Positions 26,956-35,038 of a stretch of 64,000 bases of DNA are shown one piece after another (position 1 is the first letter of the stretch; every line of letters starts with the position of its first letter). The notes under the pieces were generated by a model. That model worked only from the letters and a program-made list of their open reading frames with translations. It did not search any database and had not been told where the DNA came from. The position numbers and the translations under genes are program-made. The DNA is taken from positions 1-64,000 of the forward strand of contig NZ_MECK01000068.1 in NCBI RefSeq assembly GCF_014596465.1, in the 5' to 3' direction. Origin of the DNA: Streptomyces sp. CBMA123. GTDB lineage: Bacteria; Actinomycetota; Actinomycetes; Streptomycetales; Streptomycetaceae.

Positions 26956-26966
26956 CCGTGCCGGTG

Positions 26967-28103
26967 TCAGCCCGCCAGCAGCGCGGTCAGCCGCCCGGCC
27001 AGCAGGTCCCAGCGCCAGGACCGCTCCACCCAGCGCCGCCCGGCCTCGCCGAGGCGGCGGCGCAGTTCCTCGTCCCGCAGCAGCCGGACGATCCGCTCCG
27101 CCGCCGCTCCGGCCGAGCCGCCCGGCACCACGTACCCGGTCTCGCCCTCCAGCACCGCGTCCGGCGCCCCGCCGGAGTCCCCCGCGACCACCGGCAGGCC
27201 GGTCGCCGAGGCCTCCAGGTAGACGATCCCCAGGCCCTCCACGTCCAGCCCGCCGCGCCTGGTCCGGCAGGGCATCGCGAAGACGTCCCCGGCCCCGTAG
27301 TGGGCGGGCAGCTCCTCCCAGGGCACCGAGCCGGTGAACCGCACCGAGGCCCGTACGCCCGTGGCGTCCACCAGCTTCTCCAGGTCCGCCCGGTACGGGC
27401 CGCCGCCGACGATCAGCAGCACCGCGTCCGGCACGTCCGCCAGGATCTGCGGCATCGCCTCGATCAGGGTGTCCTGGCCCTTGCGCGGCACCAGCCGGGA
27501 GACGCAGACCACCACCGGCCGGTCCGCCAACCCCAGCCGCCGGCGCACCTCGGCGCCCCCGGAACCGGGGTGGAAGGTCGTCTCGTCCACGCCCGGCGGC
27601 AGCTGCACCATCCGGGCCGCGGCCTGCGGCCCGACCGCGGCGGCGATCCGCGAGCGGGTGTACTCGCCCAGGTACGTCAGCACGTCGGTGCCCGCGCCGA
27701 TCCGCCGCAGCAACTGCCGGGAGCCCGGCAGCTGGGCCCAGGCGGCCTCGTGCCCGTGGGTCATGCCGAGCAGCCGCCCGGCCCCGGCCCGGCGCAGCGT
27801 CGGCGCCATCAGGCCGAGCGGCGCGGCGGCGCCGAACCAGACCGAGTCGCACTTCTCCGCGCGCAGGATCTCGGCGGCCCGCCGGGTGACCCGGGGTGTG
27901 GGAACCATCACCTTCGTACGGTCCCGGATCACCGGGAACGGCTGCTCGGCGTCGAAGGCCCGCACCTCGGTGCCGTCCCGCCAGGTCGAGGCGTACACCA
28001 CGACGCTTCCGGCAGGCTGACGGACGGCCATGTTGTGCACGAAGGCCTGGATGCCCCCCGGACGGGGCGGGAAGTCATTGGTGACGATCAAGGTTCTGTG
28101 CAT
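26967..28103 (-). CDS. GT4 glycosyltransferase (PimB'-like mannosyltransferase)
   Basis: The 378-residue GT-B fold enzyme has N-terminal TLIVTNDFPPRPGGIQAFVHNMA (the family GGI loop), VSRLVPRKGQD in the donor domain, and the EX7E-type region EGLGIVYLEASATGLPVVAG that binds GDP-sugar. In Mtb the syntenic enzyme PimB' (Rv2188c) adds the second mannose to phosphatidylinositol mannosides at the inner membrane leaflet. ATG 28103 is preferred because homologous proteins begin this close to TLIVTNDFPP, though the RBS is weak; a longer start at 28175 exists. It diverges from the GT87 gene. Confidence 0.88.
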   Translation of the reverse strand: MHRTLIVTNDFPPRPGGIQAFVHNMAVRQPAGSVVVYASTWRDGTEVRAFDAEQPFPVIRDRTKVMVPTPRVTRRAAEILRAEKCDSVWFGAAAPLGLMAPTLRRAGAGRLLGMTHGHEAAWAQLPGSRQLLRRIGAGTDVLTYLGEYTRSRIAAAVGPQAAARMVQLPPGVDETTFHPGSGGAEVRRRLGLADRPVVVCVSRLVPRKGQDTLIEAMPQILADVPDAVLLIVGGGPYRADLEKLVDATGVRASVRFTGSVPWEELPAHYGAGDVFAMPCRTRRGGLDVEGLGIVYLEASATGLPVVAGDSGGAPDAVLEGETGYVVPGGSAGAAAERIVRLLRDEELRRRLGEAGRRWVERSWRWDLLAGRLTALLAG

Positions 28104-28210
28104 CAGGCCACGGCTCGCTCGGTCGGGGGGTGCTCGGTGTACCGCTGGGTGATCCGTACGATAGGTCAACACCATGACCCGCCGGGAACGGATCCGCCCA
28201 CGGCAACCGT

Positions 28211-28238
28211 TTGACCCCCGGGCCTGTCCTAGTACCTA
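28211..28238 (+). promoter_or_regulatory. Candidate promoter of the GT87 gene
   Basis: TTGACC (28211-28216) and TACCTA (28233-28238) are separated by 16 bp, about 78 bp before the GTG start. Pattern match only. Confidence 0.35.
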
Positions 28239-28315
28239 GGCCGCGGACGCGGCGGCCCGGGCGTCCGTCAGTTCGACGCCTCCGGTGAGGACGTCGAGAC
28301 GAACGAGGGAGCGCA

Positions 28316-29671
28316 GTGGAGTTGGCCCCGGCCACCGAGTCCGGTTCTTCACGCGGCCGCCTCGGCCGCCCGCTCGGGGCGCTCGCCGCCCTCGGGGCGA
28401 CCTGGGTGGCCACCCGCACCGTGCTGGTGCTGCTGATGACCGGCGTGCTGAAGTCGCCCGGCGGCGACGTCACCGCGGACGTCTGGATGATCTACCACGC
28501 CTGGTACGGCGTGCTGCAGACCGGCACCTTCCCGTTCGACGACGTCACCTGGCAGTACCCGCCGGGCGCCGCCCTGGTGATCCTGCTGCCGGGCCTGCTG
28601 CCCTGGTCGTACCTGACCTCGTTCTGGGTGATCTGCGGGATCGCCGACGCCGCCGCGGCCGCGCTGCTGATCCGCACCGGGCTGCGCAAGGGCCGGACGC
28701 TGACCGGCGCCTGGCTGTGGGTGGTCGCCGTGCCGCTGCTCGGCCCGATGATCTACAACCGCTTCGACCTCCTGGTCACCGCCCTCGCCCTGGCCGGTCT
28801 GCTCGCGCTGATCCGCCGCCCGGCCATCGGCGGGCTGCTGCTGGGCCTGGGCGGCATCGTCAAGGTCTGGCCGCTGCTCGGCCTGATCGGCACCCCGTCC
28901 GGCCGCCGCACCCGCCGCTCCTGGACGCTGGCCGCCGCCACCGCCGTCTCGGTGGGCTTCCTGCTCGCGGCCGGGATGAACGGCGCCTTCGGCTTCCTGG
29001 CCTTCCAGGGCGCCCGCGGCATCGAGGTCGAGTCGGTCGGCGCACTGCCGCTGCACCTGGCCCGGCTGGCCGGCGGCTGGGACGGCAAGGTCACCATGAA
29101 CTACGGCTCCCCCGAGATGCTCGGGCCGTGGGTCAGCGTGATCAGCAAGGTGATGATGGCCGGCACCGTGCTGGGCTTCCTCTGGCTGCTGCTGTGGCGC
29201 TTCACCGCCCGCCGCCGCAACGCCGCCACCATGTACGACGCGGCGCTGTGCGCGCTGCTGATCTTCGTGGTGACCAGCCGGGTGATCAGCCCGCAGTACC
29301 TGGTCTGGCTGGTCGGCGTCGCCGCGGTCTGCCTGACCGTGCGCGGCACCAGCCAGCGGCCGGTGGCGCTGCTGATCCTGCTGGCCTGCCCGCTCACCCT
29401 GCTCGAGTTCCCGACGATGTTCACCCAGGTCCTCAACAGCGAGCCGCTGGCAGTCACCGTGCTGGGCCTGCGCAACCTGCTGCTGCTGACCGCCACCGTG
29501 CTCTCCTGCGTCCGGCTCTGGCGCTCCACCCGCGCCCCGGCGCCGCTGCCGCCCACCGTGGTGCTGGCCGAGCCGCCGGCGCTGCCGCCCGCCTCCGCCT
29601 ACCCGGTGCGCCCGGGCATCGCGTACGAGCAGGACCTCCTGGACGGCATCGACCACCCGGCCGGCCGCTAG
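28316..29671 (+). CDS. GT87-family membrane mannosyltransferase-like protein
   Basis: The 451-residue integral membrane protein has about ten hydrophobic helices. GT-C features are visible: an early periplasmic loop with DVWMIYHAWYGVLQTGTFPFDDVTWQYPPG (acidic residues that normally bind the polyprenyl-phosphate donor), PMIYNRFDLL and the conserved SRVISPQYLVWLVGV block. It resembles Rv2181, an alpha-1,2-mannosyltransferase acting on lipoarabinomannan precursors in the same mycobacterial neighbourhood. GTG 28316 has GGGAG five bases upstream. It is likely to use polyprenyl-phosphate-mannose and to act outside the membrane; the acceptor in this organism is unknown. Confidence 0.88.
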   Translation: MELAPATESGSSRGRLGRPLGALAALGATWVATRTVLVLLMTGVLKSPGGDVTADVWMIYHAWYGVLQTGTFPFDDVTWQYPPGAALVILLPGLLPWSYLTSFWVICGIADAAAAALLIRTGLRKGRTLTGAWLWVVAVPLLGPMIYNRFDLLVTALALAGLLALIRRPAIGGLLLGLGGIVKVWPLLGLIGTPSGRRTRRSWTLAAATAVSVGFLLAAGMNGAFGFLAFQGARGIEVESVGALPLHLARLAGGWDGKVTMNYGSPEMLGPWVSVISKVMMAGTVLGFLWLLLWRFTARRRNAATMYDAALCALLIFVVTSRVISPQYLVWLVGVAAVCLTVRGTSQRPVALLILLACPLTLLEFPTMFTQVLNSEPLAVTVLGLRNLLLLTATVLSCVRLWRSTRAPAPLPPTVVLAEPPALPPASAYPVRPGIAYEQDLLDGIDHPAGR

Positions 29672-29693
29672 GCCCTGTCCGGCCCGGGGGCCT

Positions 29694-30848
29694 TCAGCCC
29701 CGGCTCTTCAGGGCTTCCACCTCGGCCAGCCAGAGCCCGGTGAACTCGGCCAGCCCGACGCCCAGTTCGCCGCGCAGCAGCCGGTCGACGCGGTGCTCGC
29801 GGTCCTCACCCTGTCCGTCGCCCGCGCCGACCGCCCGGTAGAAGTCGACCAGCCGCCCGGTCCCGTACCGGCGGGCGATCAGGTCGCAGGCCAGCCAGGA
29901 CTGCTCGTAGGCCTGGGCGATGCCGGTGGCGCCCGCGGCGAAGTCCCCGTCGGCGGGCAGCGCGGTGGGCAGCTTCCCGGCCGCGACGTCCCGGGCCAGC
30001 TCGGGAGCGATCTGCTGCGGGCGGCGGCCGGACTCGCGGTAGGCGGTCCAGTCGGCGACGCCCTCGGAGAGCCACAGCGGGGTCCAGGCCCGGGTGTCGG
30101 CCCGGGTGGCGACATGGGTGGCCTCGTGGGTGACGACCACCTGCCGGCCGAAGCCGCTGAGCCGCCCGAACGCCTCGGGGTTGATCACCACCCGGTCCGC
30201 CGGGGTGTGCCAGGGCGCGCCGGGGGCGGCCACGGTGACCGCCGCCATGCCCGTCCAGCCCGCCGGGTCGGCTTCCAGCAGCCGGGCGAACTGCGGCTCG
30301 GTGGCGGGCAGTTCGAGCAGCAGCCGGCCGGGCCAGGCACTGCCCCAGACCGCGTTGACGGCCGGCACGGCGCTGTCCCCCACCGCGACCAGCCCGGCCG
30401 GGTCGGGCCCGCCGGCGAGGCCGAGCACCAGGCAGTGGGCGCCCGGGGCGGTACGGGCCGGGCCGAGGTCCCACAGCGCCGGGGGCCCGCCGGTGCCCTC
30501 CTCCCGATCGACCCGCCAGCCGCCCGGGTCCCGGACCAGCTCGATCCGGCGCGGGTACACCACGGGGTACTCGTCGTACCCGCTGATCCGCACGGCCAGT
30601 TCGACGGAGCCGGTCAGCCGGTCCGGTCCGCCGGCCGGCGACAGCACCAGGTTGCGGTACGTCGCCTCGGCCCCCGTCAGCCCCGACCAGACGGGCAGCG
30701 AGCGCGCCCGCGCCGCCAGCAGCCCGGCGACCTCGCCCCGCAGGTCGCCGGCCCGCCCGTCGGGCACCGCCACCGGGGCGGCCGGCGGCAGCGACAGCTG
30801 GGCCAGTCCGCCGGCGGCCAGCAGCAGCGCACCGCGCCGGGACAGCAC
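29694..30848 (-). CDS. Secreted zinc metallopeptidase-like protein (HExxH)
   Basis: The 384-residue protein from GTG 30848 begins with a twin-arginine-like signal segment (VLSRRGALLLAAGGLAQLSL). The middle has VVVTHEATHVATRAD, an HExxH zinc motif, followed after 18 residues by LWLSEGVADW supplying the third ligand Glu; this is the gluzincin pattern. An N-terminal beta-rich region precedes it. The start is uncertain: no in-frame ATG or GTG with an RBS exists between the signal and the upstream NlpC/P60 stop at 30902, so a coupled CTG/GTG start is possible. The gene follows the NlpC/P60 gene on the same strand, supporting a cell-wall role. The substrate is unknown. Confidence 0.75.
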   Translation of the reverse strand: MLSRRGALLLAAGGLAQLSLPPAAPVAVPDGRAGDLRGEVAGLLAARARSLPVWSGLTGAEATYRNLVLSPAGGPDRLTGSVELAVRISGYDEYPVVYPRRIELVRDPGGWRVDREEGTGGPPALWDLGPARTAPGAHCLVLGLAGGPDPAGLVAVGDSAVPAVNAVWGSAWPGRLLLELPATEPQFARLLEADPAGWTGMAAVTVAAPGAPWHTPADRVVINPEAFGRLSGFGRQVVVTHEATHVATRADTRAWTPLWLSEGVADWTAYRESGRRPQQIAPELARDVAAGKLPTALPADGDFAAGATGIAQAYEQSWLACDLIARRYGTGRLVDFYRAVGAGDGQGEDREHRVDRLLRGELGVGLAEFTGLWLAEVEALKSRG

Positions 30849-30901
30849 GCGGCGGGCCGGGTCTATCGGGTGGGGGCCGTCCGGCCCGGTGGGCGTCGCG
30901 C

Positions 30902-31948
30902 TCAGAGCCGGACCACTCCCGAGACCGGCATCGCGTTGACGCTCTCGTACCGGACCTTGGCACCCGGGTACGGCGCGTGCACCATCACCCCGCCGCCGGC
31001 GTACATCCCGACGTGGTGCATGTCCCGGTAGAAGATCACCAGGTCTCCCGGCCGTGCTTCGGAGAGGTTGATCCGCTGCCCGGCGTACGCCTGGGCCTGC
31101 GAGGTCCGCGGCAGGGTCACTCCGGCCTGCCGCCAGCTGTAGTACATCAGACCGGAGCAGTCGAAGGCACGGGGTCCGGTGGATCCGTAGACGTAGGGCG
31201 AGCCGATCATCCGCACCGCGGCGGCCAGCGCGGCGGCCCCGCGCTCGGAGGCGGCCGGGGCGCTGCCGAGGTCCAGCCGGTCGGTGCCGCGGGTGGCGCG
31301 CTGTTCGGCGTCCCGGGCGTCCTGGGCGACCATCCGGGTCCGCTCGGCGACGCCCAGGCTGTTGAGCAGCTTCTGGGCCTTGGTCAGCCGTTGCTGGATC
31401 TGCTGCTTGTTCTCGGCCAGCGAGCGGCGGGCCTGGTCCAGTTCGGCGAGCTTGGCCGCGGTCTCGGTGCGGCGCTGGTCGAGCCCGCGCTGACGGGTGA
31501 CCAGCTCGTGCAGGGTCTCCTGCTGACGTTCGGCGGCCTGGCCGAGGGTCCGGGCGCGGGCGAGGTAGCCCTCGGGGTCGGTGGAGAGCATCAGCTGGGC
31601 GGTCTGGGCCATCCCGCCGCTCCGGTACTCGGCCCCGGCCACCGTGGCGAGGTCCCCGCGCAGCTGGTTGAGCTGGTCCTGGGCGGCGGCGACCTCGCCC
31701 TGCAGGATCGTGGTCTCGCCGAGGAGCCGCTTCTGCGCCTCCTGGGCGGCGTTGTACTTCTCCGACGCCTGCTCGGCCTCGTCGTACAGCTGCTCGACCT
31801 GGGCCTTGACGTCCTTGCGGTCGGGCGCGTCCGGCGCTCCGGGGGCGGCCTGGGCACTGCCGGCGGTCGCCACGCCCAGGGCCGTGGTGGCGGCCGCGGT
31901 CAGTACCAGCGCACGGGCGAGCAGTTGGGAACGACGGTGCACGGGCAT
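30902..31948 (-). CDS. NlpC/P60 peptidoglycan endopeptidase (first of three)
   Basis: The 348-residue secreted D,L-endopeptidase has a signal peptide (residues 1-35, LTAAATTALGVATAGSAQAA), a long coiled coil (about 45-215, Gln/Glu/Ala-rich), and a C-terminal NlpC/P60 domain (about 235-348). The nucleophile Cys is in AFDCSGLM (about C263) and the catalytic His in HHVGMYAGGG. ATG 31948 is the start. The coiled-coil plus NlpC/P60 layout resembles RipA-type hydrolases that cleave stem peptides. A promoter and an inverted repeat lie upstream (32030-32094). The downstream HExxH protein gene is likely cotranscribed. Confidence 0.93.
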   Translation of the reverse strand: MPVHRRSQLLARALVLTAAATTALGVATAGSAQAAPGAPDAPDRKDVKAQVEQLYDEAEQASEKYNAAQEAQKRLLGETTILQGEVAAAQDQLNQLRGDLATVAGAEYRSGGMAQTAQLMLSTDPEGYLARARTLGQAAERQQETLHELVTRQRGLDQRRTETAAKLAELDQARRSLAENKQQIQQRLTKAQKLLNSLGVAERTRMVAQDARDAEQRATRGTDRLDLGSAPAASERGAAALAAAVRMIGSPYVYGSTGPRAFDCSGLMYYSWRQAGVTLPRTSQAQAYAGQRINLSEARPGDLVIFYRDMHHVGMYAGGGVMVHAPYPGAKVRYESVNAMPVSGVVRL

Positions 31949-32029
31949 GTCGGCAGCGGCTCCATTCCTGCGGCGCGGCCCCGCGGCCGCGCCCTGCTGG
32001 GCGGCCGTCGAGCGGGAGTCCGGTGGCAG

Positions 32030-32059
32030 ACGTTAGCGAGTCCGGGCAAGCGAGTCCAA
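32030..32059 (-). promoter_or_regulatory. Promoter of the first NlpC/P60 gene
   Basis: On the minus strand TTGGAC (plus 32054-32059) and TAACGT (plus 32030-32035) are spaced by 18 bp, 82 bp upstream of the ATG. Confidence 0.5.
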
Positions 32060-32071
32060 ACCCCTCCGGAC

Positions 32072-32094
32072 CCGAATATTTGACCCCTATTCGG
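32072..32094. promoter_or_regulatory. Inverted repeat upstream of the NlpC/P60 promoter
   Basis: CCGAATA (32072-32078) and TATTCGG (32088-32094) form a 7-bp inverted repeat with 9-bp spacer in an otherwise AT-richer patch. Possible operator; no known factor assigned. Confidence 0.3.
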
Positions 32095-32115
32095 ACATCA
32101 GGCCGAGCCGCCGGA

Positions 32116-32155
32116 AAAGCCGCAGGCCCGGCCCCCCGTGGCGGAGGACCGGGCC
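32116..32155 (-). terminator. Terminator downstream of second NlpC/P60 gene
   Basis: GGCCCGG (32125-32131) pairs with CCGGGCC (32149-32155) with further C/G pairing inside; on the minus strand it is followed by CTTTTCC. Confidence 0.65.
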
Positions 32156-32175
32156 CGTGAACCTTCGAGCGGGGA

Positions 32176-33300
32176 TCAGACCCGGACGATGGAGGCCAGC
32201 GGCATGTTGGAGACGGCCTCGTAGCGGACCGACGCACCCGGCTTGGGAGCGTGCAGCACCTGGCCGTTGCCGGCGTAGATGCCGACGTGGTGGGCGTCGC
32301 CGTAGAAGATCAGCATGTCGCCGGGCTGGGCCTGGGAGATGTCCGAGCCGATCCGGGTGCCGGCGCCCGCCTGCTCCTGGGAGGTGCGCGGCAGCGACAC
32401 GCCGGCCTGGTTGAACGCCCAGACCATCAGGCCGGAGCAGTCGAAGGAGCCGGGGCCGGTGGCGCCCCAGACGTACGGGCTGCCGACCTTGGTGGCGGCG
32501 GCGGCCAGCGCGGCCGCGCCGTGCGAGCTGCCCGGGGCGATCTTGACCGGCGCGGAGGCGGCGCCCGCGCCGATGTCGCTGCGGCTGCTGTCGCGCGAGG
32601 CGCGGTCCGAGCTGGCGGGCTGGGCGGCCTTCGCGGCGGCGTCCGCCTTGGCCTTGGCGTCGGCGGCGGCCTTGTCCTCGGCTGCCTTGATCGCCTGGCG
32701 CTCCTGCTCGGTCAGCGTGTTGAGCAGGTCCTGGGCCGCCTTCAGCTTGGTCTGGACCTCGTCCTTGGAGGCCTTCAGCTGGGTGGTGGTGGACTCCAGC
32801 TCGGCGAGCTTGCCCTGGGCCTCGGTACGGTCCTGGTCCAGCTTGCGCTGCTGGTCCTGGAGCTGCTTCAGCTGGTTCTTCTGGGTGCTGCCGGCCTGGT
32901 TGAGCGCACCGGCCTGGCTGAGGAAGTTGTCCGGGCTGGAGGAGAGCATCAGCTGGACGGTCGGGGATATGCCGCCGTTGCGGTACTGCTCGCCCGCGAT
33001 CTCGGCGAGGCCGCCCTGGAGGTCGGTCACCTGCGCCTGCTGCCGGGCCACCTGGTCCTGCATGCCGGAGACCTGCTTCTCCAGCTCCTGCTGCTTCTCC
33101 TGGGCGGCGTTGTACTTCTCGGTCGCCTGCTCGGCCTGGTTGTTGAGCTGGTCGACCTGCTCCTTGACCTGGTCCTTGGTCGGCTGCGGGTCGGCGTGCG
33201 CGCCGGACTGCGCGGAGAGCGCGACGGCCGCGGCGGCGAAGCCGGTCAGGATCGAGACACGAGCGCGACTGGCGGGCTTGGGACGACGATGGGACGCCAC
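32176..33300 (-). CDS. NlpC/P60 peptidoglycan endopeptidase under c-di-AMP riboswitch
   Basis: The 374-residue protein has the same layout as its neighbours: signal peptide (about 1-37, ending SAQSGAHA), coiled coil (about 45-215), AAKAAQPASSDRAS linker, and C-terminal NlpC/P60 domain with the nucleophile in SFDCSGLM (about C286) and HHVGIYAGNG. GTG 33300 has GAAGGAG nine bases upstream. The 5' leader carries a ydaO/yuaA-type riboswitch, so this copy alone senses c-di-AMP. The family cuts D-Glu-meso/LL-Dap bonds; such riboswitches precede wall hydrolases in Streptomyces. Confidence 0.94.
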   Translation of the reverse strand: MASHRRPKPASRARVSILTGFAAAAVALSAQSGAHADPQPTKDQVKEQVDQLNNQAEQATEKYNAAQEKQQELEKQVSGMQDQVARQQAQVTDLQGGLAEIAGEQYRNGGISPTVQLMLSSSPDNFLSQAGALNQAGSTQKNQLKQLQDQQRKLDQDRTEAQGKLAELESTTTQLKASKDEVQTKLKAAQDLLNTLTEQERQAIKAAEDKAAADAKAKADAAAKAAQPASSDRASRDSSRSDIGAGAASAPVKIAPGSSHGAAALAAAATKVGSPYVWGATGPGSFDCSGLMVWAFNQAGVSLPRTSQEQAGAGTRIGSDISQAQPGDMLIFYGDAHHVGIYAGNGQVLHAPKPGASVRYEAVSNMPLASIVRV

Positions 33301-33323
33301 GAAGGCGGGCTCCTTCTTCCTAC

Positions 33324-33530
33324 GTCCGCCTACCGGGTGAGCTGACGGGTTCGGGCCGGAAGCATGCCCTACGACGCCTCACCGGCCTCACCTACGGCCG
33401 ACCTGGCGCCGATTCACCCCGGAGGAACGTGGTTCCCCGGCTCCGCTCCGCAGCACCCCCGACTACTGGGCTCCCCTGTCGGGCAGTCGCTTCGACCTGC
33501 CCCGCTGTTTCGCGAACTCGGCGGTAACCA
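33324..33530 (-). promoter_or_regulatory. ydaO/yuaA c-di-AMP riboswitch
   Basis: On the minus strand the leader shows the ydaO consensus blocks in order: CCGCCGAGTTCG, GGGGAGCC, GAGCCGGGGAACC, CCGGGGTGAATCGG, then GAACCCGTCAGCTCACC and GGTAGGCGG. It ends 24 bp before the GTG start. Assignment is by recognised conserved strings rather than a covariance model. Confidence 0.88.
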
Positions 33531-33579
33531 CCGCCGCCACCCGGGCTGGGTGATCGACAGTGCGGTGGTTCGGAGCATG

Positions 33580-33609
33580 ACCCTAGTAACTGAACCGTGA
33601 TCCGTTCAA
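33580..33609 (-). promoter_or_regulatory. Promoter upstream of the c-di-AMP riboswitch
   Basis: TTGAAC (plus 33604-33609) and TAGGGT (plus 33580-33585) with 18-bp spacing on the minus strand. The position suits a transcript beginning about 45 nt before the aptamer. Confidence 0.55.
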
Positions 33610-33732
33610 ATCCTTGTCAGAAAAAAGACGGAAGATTACCCATGTTCTTTTGTGAAAATGACTGATGGTGATCAGTTCCGCACGCAAAGCTGATCAGGTC
33701 TCACGAGTCAGCCACGGAACGGACAAGCCGAA

Positions 33733-33760
33733 GCGCCACCCTCCGACCGGAGGGTGGCGC
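33733..33760 (-). terminator. Terminator downstream of third NlpC/P60 gene
   Basis: Perfect 12-bp stem (33733-33744 with 33749-33760), 4-nt loop, 42 bp after the stop. Confidence 0.75.
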
Positions 33761-33802
33761 GGATCACACGGCCGGAACGGGCCCCGACGGCGTGTCGGCC
33801 CG

Positions 33803-34837
33803 TCAGATCCGGCGGATGGTGTTGATCGGCATCGCGTCGGCCTTCATCACCTTCACCACGTCACCGGTGTGCGGCGCGTGGACCACCATGCCGTTGCCGA
33901 TGTACATCGCGACGTGGTGCATGTCCCCGCCGTAGATCACCAGGTCGCCCGGCTGAGCCGTGGCCAGCGTCACCGCGGTCCCGATGTGGCCCTGCTCCTG
34001 CGAGGTGCGCGGCAGCGAGACGCCGGCCTGGCCGTACGCCCAGACCATCAGGCCCGAGCAGTCGAAGGTGCTCGACCCGGTGGCGCCCCAGACGTACGGC
34101 GAACCCTGCTTGCTCATCGCCTTGGCCACGGCCACGGCCGCGTAGCCGCTGGCCGGCGGCAGGTTGCTGAGGTCGACCCGGTCGGCGCCGCGCGAGGCGC
34201 GGTCGTCCTGCTGCTGCTGGGCCCGCAGCGCGGCGCGGTCGGCGGCACTGAGCGAGTTCAGCAGGTCCTGGGCGGCCTTCAGCTTCGTGTTGACGTCCGC
34301 CTTGGCCTGGTTCAGGTCCTTGGTGGTGGAGTCCAGCGAGGCCAGTACGGCGGCCGCCTCGGCCTTCTCCTGGTCCAGCCGGCGCTGCTGGTCGAGCAGG
34401 CCCTTGAGCGCCTCGGTCTGACTGGTGCTGGCCTGCTGGACGCTCGACGCCTTCTCCAGGTAGCCCGACGGGTCGGAGGAGAGCATCAGCTGGACGGACG
34501 GGTCGATGCCGCCGGTGCGGTACTGCTCGCCGGCGACCTGGGCCAGGCCGGTCTGCAGCTGACTCATCTGGTCCTGGCTGCGGGCCACCTGATCCTGCAG
34601 CTGGTCGGCCTGCTTGCGGAGCTGGTCGGCGCGCTCCTTGGCGCCGTTGTACTTCTCCGCCGCCTGCTCCTGGTCCTGCTGGAGCTGGTCGATCTGCGCC
34701 TTGACGTCGGTCGTGTTCGGCTGCGGCGCGGCGTGCGCGGCCACCTGAGCGGAGAGGGCGACCGCGGTCGCAGCGGCAGCGGTGAGCACGGAGACCCGCG
34801 CGCGGCTGGGCTGCCTGGGACGGCGGTGGGAGGCCAA
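33803..34837 (-). CDS. NlpC/P60 peptidoglycan endopeptidase (third of three)
   Basis: The 344-residue secreted protein has signal peptide (about 1-37, ending AAHA), coiled coil (about 40-205), and NlpC/P60 domain with the nucleophile in TFDCSGLM (about C258) and HHVAMYIGNG. I place the start at TTG 34837, because LASHRRP aligns with the GTG-started VASHRRP of the neighbouring paralogue and both have GAAGGAG 9 bases upstream; TTG 34858 would put the RBS inside the gene. No riboswitch is visible upstream, so its control differs from the 32176-33300 copy despite close sequence similarity. Confidence 0.92.
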   Translation of the reverse strand: MASHRRPRQPSRARVSVLTAAAATAVALSAQVAAHAAPQPNTTDVKAQIDQLQQDQEQAAEKYNGAKERADQLRKQADQLQDQVARSQDQMSQLQTGLAQVAGEQYRTGGIDPSVQLMLSSDPSGYLEKASSVQQASTSQTEALKGLLDQQRRLDQEKAEAAAVLASLDSTTKDLNQAKADVNTKLKAAQDLLNSLSAADRAALRAQQQQDDRASRGADRVDLSNLPPASGYAAVAVAKAMSKQGSPYVWGATGSSTFDCSGLMVWAYGQAGVSLPRTSQEQGHIGTAVTLATAQPGDLVIYGGDMHHVAMYIGNGMVVHAPHTGDVVKVMKADAMPINTIRRI

Positions 34838-34906
34838 GAGACCGGCTCCTTCTTCCAACGGACTCGCCCGATCGGGTGAGATACCGGAAAATAGGTTTGA
34901 CGCCAG

Positions 34907-34935
34907 ACCCTAGTGAAGATCTACCCGTTTTGCCA
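34907..34935 (-). promoter_or_regulatory. Candidate promoter of third NlpC/P60 gene
   Basis: TGGCAA (plus 34930-34935) and TAGGGT (plus 34907-34912), 17-bp spacing. The ACTAGGGTC context is identical to the -10 region of the riboswitch-linked paralogue. Confidence 0.4.
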
Positions 34936-35038
34936 CTCCCCCGAAGGCGTGAACTCCGGTTCTCCCGCTGACTTCACCGGATCCGCACACCCCCGCGGCG
35001 ACGGCACTGACCTGCCATCACGCCGCCCGGGCCCCCGA

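Noticed and set aside
29694-32237. 847-residue single gene through the NlpC/P60 gene
   Set aside because: It overlaps a clear NlpC/P60 gene in another frame; only the C-terminal part has protein features.
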